32,947 nt of DNA from an uncultured Mycobacteriales bacterium (GCA_902805565.1 CADCTP010000352.1:1-32947), one strand, 5' to 3'. Shown: positions 22,783-30,450, counted from the stretch's first letter. Numbers and translations are program-made. Notes: a model not told the origin generated them from the letters alone.

Positions 22783-24069
22783 GTGAGCGAGCCCTTCGAC
22801 GCGGTCGAGGTCATCCGGACCAAGCGGGACGGCGGCCGGCTGCCGGACGCGCAGATCGACTGGGTGATCGACGCCTACACCCGCGGCGCGGTCGCCGAGG
22901 AGCAGATGTCCGCGCTGCTCATGGCGGTCCTGCTGCGCGGGATGGAGCCGGCCGAGCTGGCCCGGTGGACCCGCGCGATGATCGAGTCCGGCGAGCGGCT
23001 GGACCTGTCCGCCGGCGGCCGGCCGACGGTCGACAAGCACTCCACCGGCGGCGTCGGCGACAAGATCACCCTGCCGCTGGCCCCGCTGGTCGCCGCGCAC
23101 GGCGTCGCGGTCCCGCAGCTGTCCGGCCGCGGCCTCGGCCACACCGGCGGCACGCTGGACAAGCTGGAGGCGATCCCGGGCTGGCGGGCCCGGCTGAGCG
23201 CGGCCGAGTTCCGCGCGCAGCTGACCGACGTCGGTGCGGTGATCTGCGCCGCCGGGGAGTCGCTGGCCCCGGCCGACCGCAAGCTGTACGCGCTGCGCGA
23301 CGTGACCGGCACCGTGGAGTCGATCCCGCTGATCGCCTCCTCGATCATGTCGAAGAAGATCGCCGAGGGCGCGTCCGCGCTGGTCCTGGACGTGAAGGTC
23401 GGCTCCGGCGCGTTCATGAAGGACCTCGCGGACGCCCGCGCGCTGGCCACCGCGATGGTGGAGCTCGGCACCGCGCACGGCGTCCGCACGGTCGCGCTGC
23501 TCACCGGCATGGACGTCCCGCTCGGCCGCACCGCCGGCAACGGGCTGGAGGTCGCCGAGTCGGTCGAGGTGCTGGCCGGCGGCGGACCGGCCGACGTGGT
23601 CGAGCTGACCCTGGCGCTGGCCCGGGAGATGCTCACCGCGGCCGGCCGGACCGAGGACCCCGCCGACGCGCTGGCCGACGGCCGGGCCATGGACGTCTGG
23701 CGGCGGATGATCGCCGCCCAGGGCGGGGACCCGGACGCCCCGCTGCCCACCGCCGCCGAGACCCACGAGGTGACGGCGGACCGGGCCGGCGTGCTGGCCG
23801 GTCTGGACGCGTACGCGGTGGGGGTCGCGGCCTGGCGGCTCGGCGCCGGCCGGGCCCGCAAGGAGGACCCGGTCTCCGCCGCCGCCGGTGTCGAGATGCT
23901 GGTCAAGCCGGGCGACCCGGTCGCGGCCGGCGCGCCGGTGCTGCGGCTGCACACCGACGACCCGGCGCGCATCGAACGGGCGCTGGCCGCGCTGGCCGGC
24001 GCGGTCACCATCGGCGACGCCGCGCCGGAGCCCGCCGCCTTGCTGCTGGACCGGATCGCGGCAGACTGA
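22783..24069 (+). CDS. deoA: Thymidine (pyrimidine-nucleoside) phosphorylase
   Basis: The enzyme splits thymidine, deoxyuridine or uridine with phosphate to the base and (deoxy)ribose 1-phosphate. The 428-residue protein has the phosphate-binding KHSTGGVGDK (85-94), the signature SGRGLGHTGGTLDKLE (about 115-130) and the SSIMSKKIAEG region (about 187-197). A C-terminal alpha/beta domain ends in the usual PxDxV-type barrel-sandwich region. I start at GTG 22783 (MSEPFDAVEVI), with AGGA 8 nt upstream. Longer in-frame readings overlap cdd and have no family match. Products of the upstream cytidine deaminase are its substrates. Confidence 0.94.
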   Translation: MSEPFDAVEVIRTKRDGGRLPDAQIDWVIDAYTRGAVAEEQMSALLMAVLLRGMEPAELARWTRAMIESGERLDLSAGGRPTVDKHSTGGVGDKITLPLAPLVAAHGVAVPQLSGRGLGHTGGTLDKLEAIPGWRARLSAAEFRAQLTDVGAVICAAGESLAPADRKLYALRDVTGTVESIPLIASSIMSKKIAEGASALVLDVKVGSGAFMKDLADARALATAMVELGTAHGVRTVALLTGMDVPLGRTAGNGLEVAESVEVLAGGGPADVVELTLALAREMLTAAGRTEDPADALADGRAMDVWRRMIAAQGGDPDAPLPTAAETHEVTADRAGVLAGLDAYAVGVAAWRLGAGRARKEDPVSAAAGVEMLVKPGDPVAAGAPVLRLHTDDPARIERALAALAGAVTIGDAAPEPAALLLDRIAAD

Positions 24070-24073
24070 CCGC

Positions 24074-24430
24074 ATGCCCCAGCACATCCCCGCGCCGACC
24101 ACCATCCCGGTTCCCGGCGGCAAGGTCATCGACGAGTACGTGGGCCGGGTCAACTCGGCCACCGAGGTCCTGTCGGTGGCCCGGATGACCGCGCCCGGCG
24201 GCTGGAGCGAGCCGCCGCAGACACCGGCGTTCGACGAGGTCACGCTGGTGCTGCGCGGCACCGTACGGCTCGAGCACGACGGCGGCGCGCTGGACGTGCG
24301 GGCGGGCGAGGCCGTCCTCACCCGGGCCGGCGAGCGCATCCGCTACACCACCCCCGACCCGGAGGGCGCCGACTACGTCGCCATCTGCGTCCCCGCCTTC
24401 TCCCCGGACACCGTCCACCGCGAGGACTGA
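24074..24430 (+). CDS. Small cupin-domain protein
   Basis: The 118-residue protein is a single cupin barrel. The first motif is hard to place because the stretch PPQTPAFDEVTLVLRGTVRL has Asp/Glu but no His pair. The second, AGEAVLTRAGERIRYTTP, fits the G(x)5 turn region. The metal-binding His residues of typical cupins are missing, so it may bind a ligand without metal, like some EutQ or regulatory cupins. It starts 4 bp after deoA and is the last gene of the nucleoside operon, which suggests a role tied to the freed sugar phosphate or to regulation. This is inference. Confidence 0.75.
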   Translation: MPQHIPAPTTIPVPGGKVIDEYVGRVNSATEVLSVARMTAPGGWSEPPQTPAFDEVTLVLRGTVRLEHDGGALDVRAGEAVLTRAGERIRYTTPDPEGADYVAICVPAFSPDTVHRED

Positions 24431-24443
24431 CCGGGCCCGGTCA
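24428..24443. terminator. Perfect 16-bp palindrome holding both convergent stop codons
   Basis: TGACCGGGCCCGGTCA begins with the TGA of the cupin gene and ends with the complement of the TGA of the response regulator. The only DNA between the two genes is this palindrome. It may end transcription in both directions, although a stem with no loop is not an ideal terminator. Confidence 0.45.
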
Positions 24444-25064
24444 CGGCGGCGGCAGCAGGCCCTGCGAGATCGCCCGGGTCACCGCGGCCGTGCGGTCGCC
24501 CACCCCGAGCTTCTCGAACACCCGCACCAGGTGGGTCTTCACCGTCGCCTCGCTGATGTGCAGCGCCCGGCCGACCTCGGCGTTGGACAGCCCGCGGGCG
24601 ACCTCGGCCAGCACCTCCAGCTCGCGCCGGGTCGGCGCCTCCACCGCCGGGAACCGGACCCGGGAGACCAGCTTGCGGGCCACCGGCGGGGCCAGCACGG
24701 TCTCGCCCCGGGCGGCGGCCCGGACCGCGTCGGCCAGCTGCCGGCGCGGGGTGTCCTTGAGCAGGTAGCCGGTCGCCCCGGCCTCGACCGCGCGCAGGAT
24801 GTCGGTGTCGGTGTCGTACGTGGTGACGACGAGCACCCGCCCGGTGCCGGCCGCGGTGATCCGGGCCGTCGCCGCCACCCCGTCCAGGCCGGGCATCCGC
24901 AGGTCCATCAGCACCACGTCCGGGCGCAGCGCGGCGGCCAGCGTGACGGCCTCGGCGCCGGACCCGGCCTCGCCGACCACCTCCAGGTCCGGCTCGGCGT
25001 CGAGCATCGCCCGCAGCCCCTCCCGGACCACCGGGTGATCGTCGACCACGAGCAGCCTCAGCAC
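24441..25064 (-). CDS. NarL/LuxR-family response regulator
   Basis: The 207-residue protein has a receiver domain (residues 1-120) with acidic Asp8 and Asp9, phospho-acceptor Asp54 in VLMDLRMPG, Thr81/82 and Lys103 in LLKD. A LuxR-type helix-turn-helix (about 144-203) contains RELEVLAEVARGLSNAEVG and ISEATVKTHLVRVFEKLGV. It should be phosphorylated by the histidine kinase encoded just upstream, whose gene it overlaps by 7 bp. GTG 25064 has GGAGG 4 nt upstream. It is the last of four same-strand genes with an ABC exporter at the front, so it probably regulates that exporter. Confidence 0.93.
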   Translation of the reverse strand: MLRLLVVDDHPVVREGLRAMLDAEPDLEVVGEAGSGAEAVTLAAALRPDVVLMDLRMPGLDGVAATARITAAGTGRVLVVTTYDTDTDILRAVEAGATGYLLKDTPRRQLADAVRAAARGETVLAPPVARKLVSRVRFPAVEAPTRRELEVLAEVARGLSNAEVGRALHISEATVKTHLVRVFEKLGVGDRTAAVTRAISQGLLPPP

Positions 25065-26224
25065 CGGACCTCCACCGCCGTCCCGCCCGGCCCGCTGCGG
25101 ACGGCCAGGGTGCCGCCGGTGTCCTCGACCCGGCGGCGCATGCCGGCCAGGCCGTATCCGAGGGAGGCGGCGGCCGGGTCGAACCCGGCCCCGTCGTCGG
25201 TGACGGTCAACGTCGTCCCCTCCTCCTGGAACCGGAGCTCGACGGCGACCCGCCCGGCCCCGGCGTGCTTGCGGACGTTCGCCAGCGCCTCCTGCGCGGA
25301 GCGCAGCAGCACCACCTCGGCGTTCGCCGGCAGCGCCCGGGGCGGGCCGGACACGGTCAGCTCGACCGGCAGCCCGGTCTCGGAGCCGAAGCGGTCGGCC
25401 AGCCGGCCGATGGCCTGCGGCAGCGACGCCTCGTGCAGGTCGACCGGGCTGAGCGCGGCCACCAGGGCCCGCGCCTCGGCGAGGTTCTGCCGGGCGGTCT
25501 CCCGGGCGGTGACCAGCCGGCGCCGGGCCGCCGCCGGGTCGGTGTCCAGCTCCGCCCCGGCCAGCTCCAGCAGCATGACCACCGAGGTGAAGCCCTGGGC
25601 GAGCGTGTCGTGGATCTCCCCGGCCAGCCGCTCCCGCTCGGCCAGCACCCCGGCCTCCCGGCTGACCGCGGCCAGCTCGGCCCGGGTCGCCTCCAGCTCG
25701 GCGATGACCGCCTTGCGCCCGACGCTCTGCCGGACGATGCCGGTCACCCACAGCCCCATCGCCACCGAGAACGTCAGCGAGATGCCGACCTGGGCCAGCA
25801 CCGCCGCCGGCGAGGCCTGCCAGCGCAGCAGGGTCACCAGGCCGAGCCCGACGGTGAGCACCACGTTCGCCGCCACCGCCGGCCGGCGCTCCTCGAACAT
25901 CGCCCAGGCGTGCGGGTACAGCACGAACAGCAGGAACCCCACCGCGCTGACCTGCGCGAACGCCAGGAGGAAGAGCGGGACCATGCCCGCGGTGTAGATC
26001 CAGGCCGGAGCGGCCGCGACCGAGCGCAGCGCCCGGGCGCCGAAGGCGGCGTACCAGCCGCCGAGGGCGAGCAGCGCGGCCAGCGCGACCGCCCGGGACC
26101 CGCCGGCCGGGTCGGCCTCGACGGCGACGGCCAGCGACGCCGCGAGCGCGAGCGCGAGCGCGAACGCGGCGTCCCAGCCGGCCCAGGTCCGGTCCCAGGC
26201 GTCGGTGCCGGCGGCCGAGCTCAC
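25058..26224 (-). CDS. NarL-type (HisKA_3) sensor histidine kinase
   Basis: The 388-residue protein has an N-terminal membrane part with about five or six hydrophobic segments (18-165) and no large outer loop. The signal is probably sensed in or near the membrane. A HisKA_3 domain has the phosphorylated His205 in RERLAGEIHDTLAQ. The ATP-binding domain shows QEALANVRKHA (N box), TDDGAGFD (G1) and GYGLAGMRRRV (G2). This architecture resembles DesK- and LiaS-type kinases linked to membrane or envelope stress. Start GTG 26224 has a weak ribosome site. It lies 49 bp after the ABC permease gene and overlaps the response regulator gene. Confidence 0.92.
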   Translation of the reverse strand: MSSAAGTDAWDRTWAGWDAAFALALALAASLAVAVEADPAGGSRAVALAALLALGGWYAAFGARALRSVAAAPAWIYTAGMVPLFLLAFAQVSAVGFLLFVLYPHAWAMFEERRPAVAANVVLTVGLGLVTLLRWQASPAAVLAQVGISLTFSVAMGLWVTGIVRQSVGRKAVIAELEATRAELAAVSREAGVLAERERLAGEIHDTLAQGFTSVVMLLELAGAELDTDPAAARRRLVTARETARQNLAEARALVAALSPVDLHEASLPQAIGRLADRFGSETGLPVELTVSGPPRALPANAEVVLLRSAQEALANVRKHAGAGRVAVELRFQEEGTTLTVTDDGAGFDPAAASLGYGLAGMRRRVEDTGGTLAVRSGPGGTAVEVRC

Positions 26225-26273
26225 CCGCCGGCCCCGTCCACCCGGTCGCGCCCGGGCCGTCCGCGCGCCCCGG

Positions 26274-27116
26274 TCATCCGTCGGCCTTGTTCCGCCAGCG
26301 GAACGTGCGCACCGCGACCACCAGCCCGACCACGGACCAGATCGCCAGCACCAGCGCGATCCGCCCGTGCTCCCAGGCCCCGGCCGGCTCCTGGGTCGCG
26401 TACCCGTCGGGCAGGAAGACCGAGCGCATCCCCTGGGTCATCCACTTCAGCGGGAACACCGACGCGATCGTCTGCATCCAGGCCGGCAGGTCGGAGAAGA
26501 CGAAGAACACGCCGGAGATGAACTGGAGCACGATCGCGATCGGGGAGATGACCGCCGGCGCCGTCTTGCCGTTGCGGACCGCCGACGCCGCGGCCACGCC
26601 GAGCAGCGTGCACGCGGTCACCCCGAGCACCGACACCCACGCGTACGTCAGCCAGCGGCCGGCCGAGCCCGGCAGGTCCAGGTCGTAGAACAGCACGCCG
26701 ATGAGCAGCAGCAGCGCGTTCTGCACGAGGGCGATGACGGCGACCAGGACGACCTTGCCGACGAAGTACGCCGAGCGCGGCATCGGGGTGCCGGCCAGCC
26801 GCTTGAGCGCGCCGCTGTCCCGCTCGATCGGGATCGCGATGGCCAGGTTCTGGAAGCTGCTGCCGAACAGGCCGGCGGCGATCATGCCGGCGACGAAGTA
26901 CTGCGCGAAGCTGACGCCGCCCTCGAGCTCCTGCCGGCCGAACACCGACCCGAAGATGACCAGCAGGATGATCGGGAACGCGAACGTGAAGATGACCGCC
27001 TCCCGCTCCCGCAGGAACGTCAGCAGCTCGACCCGCGCCCGGACCCGGGAGACCGACAGCAGCGACGGCGGCCGGTGCCCGGTGCCCGTGCCGGTGGCGC
27101 CCGCGGTGGTGGTCAT
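26274..27116 (-). CDS. ABC-2-type exporter permease
   Basis: The 280-residue protein has the six-helix ABC-2 transporter layout. After a Thr/Gly-rich N-terminus come a helix at about 45-60 (VIFTFAFPIILLVIFGSVFG) and FVAGMIAAGLFGSSFQNLA. The conserved ERDSGALKRLAGTPMPRSAY cytoplasmic loop and three further membrane segments follow, then FVFSDLPAWMQTIASVFPLKW before the last helix. Proteins of this type export drugs, lipids or lantibiotics; the substrate is unknown. The ATG at 27116 overlaps the ATPase stop in ATGA. The adjacent two-component genes suggest inducible expression. Confidence 0.92.
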   Translation of the reverse strand: MTTTAGATGTGTGHRPPSLLSVSRVRARVELLTFLREREAVIFTFAFPIILLVIFGSVFGRQELEGGVSFAQYFVAGMIAAGLFGSSFQNLAIAIPIERDSGALKRLAGTPMPRSAYFVGKVVLVAVIALVQNALLLLIGVLFYDLDLPGSAGRWLTYAWVSVLGVTACTLLGVAAASAVRNGKTAPAVISPIAIVLQFISGVFFVFSDLPAWMQTIASVFPLKWMTQGMRSVFLPDGYATQEPAGAWEHGRIALVLAIWSVVGLVVAVRTFRWRNKADG

Positions 27117-27967
27117 GCCGGGCTCCCGATCATCCGCAGGTAGACGTCCTCCAGGCTGGGCCGCTCGACCACCAGCTCCGGCACCTCGCCGTCGAAGCGG
27201 GCGGCGAGCTCCCGGACGACCTGGGTCGGGACGTCGGTGGTCACCGCCCGCGGCCCGTCCCGGTCCAGCCAGCGGACGGTGGCCGCCGCGTGCGCCCGGC
27301 CGCCGAGGGTGGCCGGCGGGCCGACCTCGACGATCCGGCCCGCGCTGATCACCGCGACCCGGTCGGCGAGGTGCTCGGCCTCGTCCAGGTAGTGGGTGGT
27401 CAGCAGGATCGTGGTGCCGGCCTCCGCGAGACCCTGGATCAGCCCCCAGAACTGCCGCCGCGCCTCCGGGTCGAACCCGGTCGTCGGCTCGTCCAGGAAC
27501 AGCAGCTCGGGCCGGCCCACGATGCCCAGCGCCACGTCCAGCCGGCGCCGCTGGCCGCCGGACAGGCTGGACGCGCGGGCGTCCCGCTTCCCGGTCAGGC
27601 CGACCATCTCGATGGCCTCGTCCGGCGGCCGCGGGTCCGGGAAGTACGCCGCCATCGAGCCGACCCACTCCCGTACGGTCAGCTCGCTGGACTGGGCGAG
27701 GTCGTCCACCCGCTGCAGGACGATGCCGATGCGGGCCTTCCACGCGGCGTCGGCGTGCGCCGGGTCGGTGCCCAGCACCCGCACGTCGCCGCCGTCCCGG
27801 CGGCGGAACCCTTCGAGGATCTCCACGGTGGTGGACTTGCCGGCGCCGTTCGGCCCGAGCAGCGAGAACACCTCGCCGCGGTGCACCTCCAGGTCTACGC
27901 CGTCCACCGCCGGCCGACCCTGGTAGAGCTTGCGCAGGCCGGTCACCCGGATGGCGGCGTCGGTCAT
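27113..27967 (-). CDS. ABC exporter ATP-binding protein (DrrA/CcmA type)
   Basis: The 284-residue ATPase has Walker A GPNGAGKST (38-46), signature LSGGQ (135-139), Walker B LLFLDE (155-160) and the switch His192 in TTHYLDEAEH. A C-terminal extension (about 220-284) is of the kind seen in daunorubicin-type exporters. It powers the permease encoded by the overlapping next gene. The start is ATG 27967, with GGAGG 9 nt upstream. An in-frame extension to 28114 would translate the tandem repeat into Arg/Pro/Gly-rich sequence and is rejected. It heads the exporter, kinase and regulator operon; its promoter must lie in or near the repeat-rich gap. Confidence 0.94.
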   Translation of the reverse strand: MTDAAIRVTGLRKLYQGRPAVDGVDLEVHRGEVFSLLGPNGAGKSTTVEILEGFRRRDGGDVRVLGTDPAHADAAWKARIGIVLQRVDDLAQSSELTVREWVGSMAAYFPDPRPPDEAIEMVGLTGKRDARASSLSGGQRRRLDVALGIVGRPELLFLDEPTTGFDPEARRQFWGLIQGLAEAGTTILLTTHYLDEAEHLADRVAVISAGRIVEVGPPATLGGRAHAAATVRWLDRDGPRAVTTDVPTQVVRELAARFDGEVPELVVERPSLEDVYLRMIGSPA

Positions 27968-28045
27968 GTCCCCGATCCTCCGGGATGTCCGCGGGAGCCG
28001 CCACGCCCGCCCGACCGGTCCCGCCGTCAACCGGTCGATGGACCC

Positions 28046-28161
28046 GGCCGGTCGGAGCACCGGGCCGGTCGGAGCACCGGGCCGGCCGGAGCACCGGGCC
28101 GGCCGGGGTGCCAAGCCGGTCGACTGCGGGGCCGGTCGGGGTGCGGGCCGGTCGGAGTGCC
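28046..28161. repeat. Intergenic tandem repeat, about seven copies of a 16-17-bp unit
   Basis: Units start at 28046, 28063, 28080, 28097, 28114, 28130 and 28146. The first two are identical (GGCCGGTCGGAGCACCG), the third differs by one base and later ones drift and shorten to 16 bp. Read on the other strand, the core is CGGTGCTCC, which is also the core of the repeat at 12712-12853. It fills the gap between the ABC exporter ATPase and the PIN-domain gene. Confidence 0.9.
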
Positions 28162-28186
28162 CGGCCGGCCGGGGCGGCCCACGGCC

Positions 28187-28597
28187 TCAGCCCGCCGGGA
28201 CCACCGTCAACCCCGGCAGCCCCGCGAAGTGCCGCACGTTGCCGGTCAGCAGGGGCACGCCGTGGTGCACGGCGCAGGCCGCGATCCACAGGTCGTTGAC
28301 GTGGTCCTCCTGGCCGAGCGGGTGGCCCAGGCGGACCGCGTCGGCCCGCAGCGCCCCCCAGCGCCGCAGCACCGCGTCGGTCGGCCGGAGCACCCCGTGC
28401 CGGGCGATGTCCTGCTCCAGCCGGCGCAGCCGGGTGTCGCCCCAGGTCGCCAGCCGGGCGCCGTAGTGCAGCTCGGCCACGGTCGGGAAGGCGAGGACGG
28501 TCCGCAGCCCGGCCAGCCGGCCGGCGAGCGCGGCCCCGCCGCCGCGCCCGTCGGCCAGCCGGGAGAAGGCGTCGGTGTCCAGGATGACGTCAGTCAC
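28187..28597 (-). CDS. PIN-domain ribonuclease, VapC-type toxin
   Basis: The 136-residue protein is the usual size for VapC. Acidic metal-site residues are Asp7 in ILDTDAF, Glu42 in TVAELHYGARLA and Asp102 in NDLWIAACAV. TGNVRHF (118-124) follows, as in active VapC proteins, which cut tRNA or rRNA. GTG 28597 overlaps the end of the upstream small gene by 8 bp, the typical antitoxin-toxin coupling. All catalytic positions I can identify are intact, so the toxin is probably active. Its target is unknown. Confidence 0.88.
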   Translation of the reverse strand: MTDVILDTDAFSRLADGRGGGAALAGRLAGLRTVLAFPTVAELHYGARLATWGDTRLRRLEQDIARHGVLRPTDAVLRRWGALRADAVRLGHPLGQEDHVNDLWIAACAVHHGVPLLTGNVRHFAGLPGLTVVPAG

Positions 28598-28904
28598 CGG
28601 CCCGCACCCCCGCCAGGGCGGCCCGCAGCTCCGCCCAGTCCGCGGCGGACAGTCGCGCGCCGCCCCGGTGCGCCGCCGGGTGGAAGGGCCGGACGCCCTG
28701 GGCGTCGAGCACCTCGCGCAGGGTCGGCTCGGGATGGGGGCGGGCCGCCGCGGCCGGCCGGTCGGCGAGCCCCCGGACCGCCCCCGCCGGCCGGGCCGCC
28801 CGGCGGTGCTCCCGCAGCCAGCGCGGGACCACCGCGGCGCCGACCCGGTGCGCGTCGCGCCCTCGGCCCGGTGCCCTCGGCACCCGCGGCTCCAGCGTCC
28901 TCAT
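28590..28904 (-). CDS. Small Arg/Ala-rich protein, likely antitoxin partner of the PIN protein
   Basis: The 104-residue protein is very rich in Arg, Ala and Pro. I do not recognise its N-terminal part, and no ribbon-helix-helix, AbrB or Phd signature is clear. The C-terminal part (PTLREVLDAQGVRPFHP, then LSAADWAELRAALAGVRAGD) contains two likely helices that could wrap the toxin. The call comes from position: it lies directly upstream of and overlaps the vapC-like gene. ATG 28904 has AAGGGA 6 nt upstream; ATG 28919 is an alternative. Confidence 0.6.
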   Translation of the reverse strand: MRTLEPRVPRAPGRGRDAHRVGAAVVPRWLREHRRAARPAGAVRGLADRPAAAARPHPEPTLREVLDAQGVRPFHPAAHRGGARLSAADWAELRAALAGVRAGD

Positions 28905-29005
28905 GATGCGTCCCTTCATCCATGATCCGGTATTGTGATGCCGGAGCGCTCCTCCGTGAATACAGATTACATCATGACGGATCGTTGAGGAGGGACGGCG
29001 CACTG
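28905..29005. promoter_or_regulatory. A/T-richer divergent promoter region, antitoxin/XRE
   Basis: This 101-bp gap is clearly lower in GC than its surroundings. TATTGT (28931-28936) fits a -10 for the XRE gene, and TAATCT on the complement could serve the antitoxin gene. CCGGTATTGTGATGCCGG (28927-28944) is an inverted repeat with one mismatch, so it could be an operator for the XRE or antitoxin protein. TCATGAT-like words recur at 28901, 28921 and 28972. Confidence 0.5.
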
Positions 29006-29257
29006 ATGAGTGGGAGCGGGGAGATCGACCCGGACGTCTGGCTGCGGGCGTTGGGCAAGCGGGTCCGGCTGCTGCGGCTGACCCGGGAGATGACCCAGGA
29101 CGAGCTGGCCGCCGCCGCCGGGATGTCGCGCAGCTTCGTGTCGCTGATCGAGCACGGCACCCACGGCGTGGACGTCGTCCGGCTCCTGCGGCTGGCCGCC
29201 GCGCTGGACGTGCCGCTGGGCGAGCTGCTCGGCGCGACCGACGGCCGGGCGCGCTGA
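29006..29257 (+). CDS. Small XRE-family helix-turn-helix regulator
   Basis: The 83-residue protein is one XRE domain: RALGKRVRLLRLTREMTQDELAAAAGMSRSFVSLIEHG and the following LRLAAALDVPLGELLG give the five-helix pattern. Nothing else is attached. It is divergent from the toxin pair and converges with the type VII-like genes, ending 9 bp from them. ATG 29006 has GAGGAGGG about 12 nt upstream; a longer in-frame start at 28922 would begin inside the likely operator. It probably regulates itself and perhaps the toxin-antitoxin pair. Confidence 0.88.
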   Translation: MSGSGEIDPDVWLRALGKRVRLLRLTREMTQDELAAAAGMSRSFVSLIEHGTHGVDVVRLLRLAAALDVPLGELLGATDGRAR

Positions 29258-29266
29258 GCGCCGCGG

Positions 29267-30019
29267 TCAGTCGGCGGTCCCGGTCTCCTGCTTGCGGCGG
29301 GCGGTCCAGGCGGCCAGCCCTTCCGAGCCGATGATCCCGGTGGGCGCGACGACCTGGTCGATGATCGCCCGCTCCACCGGGCCCAGCGAGCCGAAGTCGG
29401 CCCGGGAGGCGATCCGGGCCGCGATGGTGGCGGCGGTGCCGGCGTCGGGCGCGGTGGCCCGGCCGGTGGCCACCGCGGCGACCTCCTGGACGATCGCGGC
29501 GGCGGTCCCGCCCTGCGAGCCGAAGGTCGCGATCAGCTTCCCGGCGGCCAGCGTGGCGATCTTGCCGGCCGCGGCGGCGTCGGCGGCGGTGCCGGCGGCC
29601 ACCGCGGCGGTGATCATGGCCCGGACCGGCCCGAGCATCGCGTTCCCGGCCTGGTTGTGGACCGGGTTGGGGTTGAGCACCGAGCCGTCCGGCGTGACGA
29701 TCAGCCCGACGCCGTGCGCGGTGGCCACCGCGGCCGTGAGCGAGGCCTGGGCGGCGGTCAGGGCCTGGCCCAGGGTCACCAGCACCTGGCCGGTGGAGTC
29801 GGCCTCCTGGCCGCCGGCGACCAGCCCGCCGTCCAGGTGCGTGCCGCGGTCGGCCATCAGCTGCTTGGCCGCGCCCTGCCAGTTCGCGTCGAGCACGGCC
29901 ATCGCCTGCTGGAACGCCGCCCGCACCCGGGCGAACCCCTGGGCCATCCGCTGGTAGGTCCGCCCGGCCTCGACGAAGGACTGCGGGTCGCAGGCCCGCA
30001 GTTGCGCGTACGAGGGCAT
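29267..30019 (-). CDS. Putative type VII-secretion-associated helical protein (WxG motif)
   Basis: The 250-residue protein is nearly all predicted helix. Its first 90 residues look like the WXG100/EspB-like hairpin, with RTYQRMAQGFARVRAAFQQA, then NWQG (46-49) as the turn. The middle (about 110-135) contains VGLIVTPDGSVLNPNPVHN. The rest is Ala/Gly-rich helix (AGTAADAAAAGKIATLAAGK) and a charged end. I see no enzyme motif. Its ATG overlaps the stop of an EspC-like gene by one base. That makes a type VII substrate or chaperone-like partner likely; no ESX machinery gene is in the window. Confidence 0.62.
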   Translation of the reverse strand: MPSYAQLRACDPQSFVEAGRTYQRMAQGFARVRAAFQQAMAVLDANWQGAAKQLMADRGTHLDGGLVAGGQEADSTGQVLVTLGQALTAAQASLTAAVATAHGVGLIVTPDGSVLNPNPVHNQAGNAMLGPVRAMITAAVAAGTAADAAAAGKIATLAAGKLIATFGSQGGTAAAIVQEVAAVATGRATAPDAGTAATIAARIASRADFGSLGPVERAIIDQVVAPTGIIGSEGLAAWTARRKQETGTAD

Positions 30020-30357
30020 CAGGCCGGCCCCGTCCAGGAGGTGTCGGTGGGCACCGCCGCGGTGATCGAGGCGTTCTGCTGGTCCCGGTCGACCGCCTCG
30101 TACGTCCGGGCCGAGCCCTCCAGGTCCTTGCCGTGCTGGTCGAGCTGACCGCCCAGGTTGGCCAGCGCGGCGACGTGCGAGGCGGTGAGGGCCGCCATCG
30201 CCGGGGTGGTGAGGAACCCGGCGTTCCCGGAGCCGGCGAGCCGGATCGTGGCCGCCCCGGCGGACACGATCGAGCCGACGTCGGTGGACAGCTGGACGAC
30301 CGTGCGGCCCACTTCCCGGACTTTCGCGGGCACCACGTCGAAGCCGGACTCCGTCAC
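30019..30357 (-). CDS. EspC-like type VII secretion target protein
   Basis: The 112-residue protein fits the EspC/type VII secretion target family. It has an N-terminal amphipathic region (FDVVPAKVREVGRTVVQL), a central Gly turn, and a second helix that ends ARTYEAVDRDQQNAS. YEAVD (86-90) is a YxxxD secretion signal. In mycobacteria such proteins leave through ESX systems, often with a partner encoded next to them. GTG 30357 is preceded by a G-run, a weak ribosome site. The stop overlaps the next gene's ATG (TGATG). Confidence 0.8.
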   Translation of the reverse strand: MTESGFDVVPAKVREVGRTVVQLSTDVGSIVSAGAATIRLAGSGNAGFLTTPAMAALTASHVAALANLGGQLDQHGKDLEGSARTYEAVDRDQQNASITAAVPTDTSWTGPA

Positions 30358-30373
30358 TGCGCAACCCCCACTT

Positions 30374-30395
30374 GTACGAACAGTCCCTTTCGTAC
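30374..30395. promoter_or_regulatory. Inverted repeat in the espC-like/add divergent region
   Basis: Perfect 7-bp arms GTACGAA (30374-30380) and TTCGTAC (30389-30395) flank 8 bp. TACAGT on the complement (30413-30408) would be a -10 for the EspC-like gene, so the repeat would lie just downstream of its transcription start, a typical repressor site. The binding protein is unknown. Confidence 0.5.
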
Positions 30396-30444
30396 CTTTC
30401 GCCCGGTACTGTAAGTGACATCTCGTCGTCACGCCAGGGCCGGG

Positions 30445-30450
30445 TATCGT
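30445..30450 (+). promoter_or_regulatory. Probable -10 of a leaderless add promoter
   Basis: TATCGT matches TAnnnT and ends 6 nt before ATG 30457, with no ribosome site in between. A second candidate -10, TACTGT (30407-30412), would give a 38-nt leader instead. Confidence 0.45.

Noticed and set aside
20833-24339. 1168-codon open frame on the minus strand across the nucleoside operon
   Set aside because: Antisense to permeases, cdd and deoA, with low-complexity translation. The opposite-strand genes have complete catalytic motifs and coupled stop-start overlaps.
27968-28289. N-terminal extension of the ABC ATPase into the repeat array
   Set aside because: The translated repeat is Arg/Pro/Gly-rich and out of family. 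ATG 27967 has GGAGG at good spacing.
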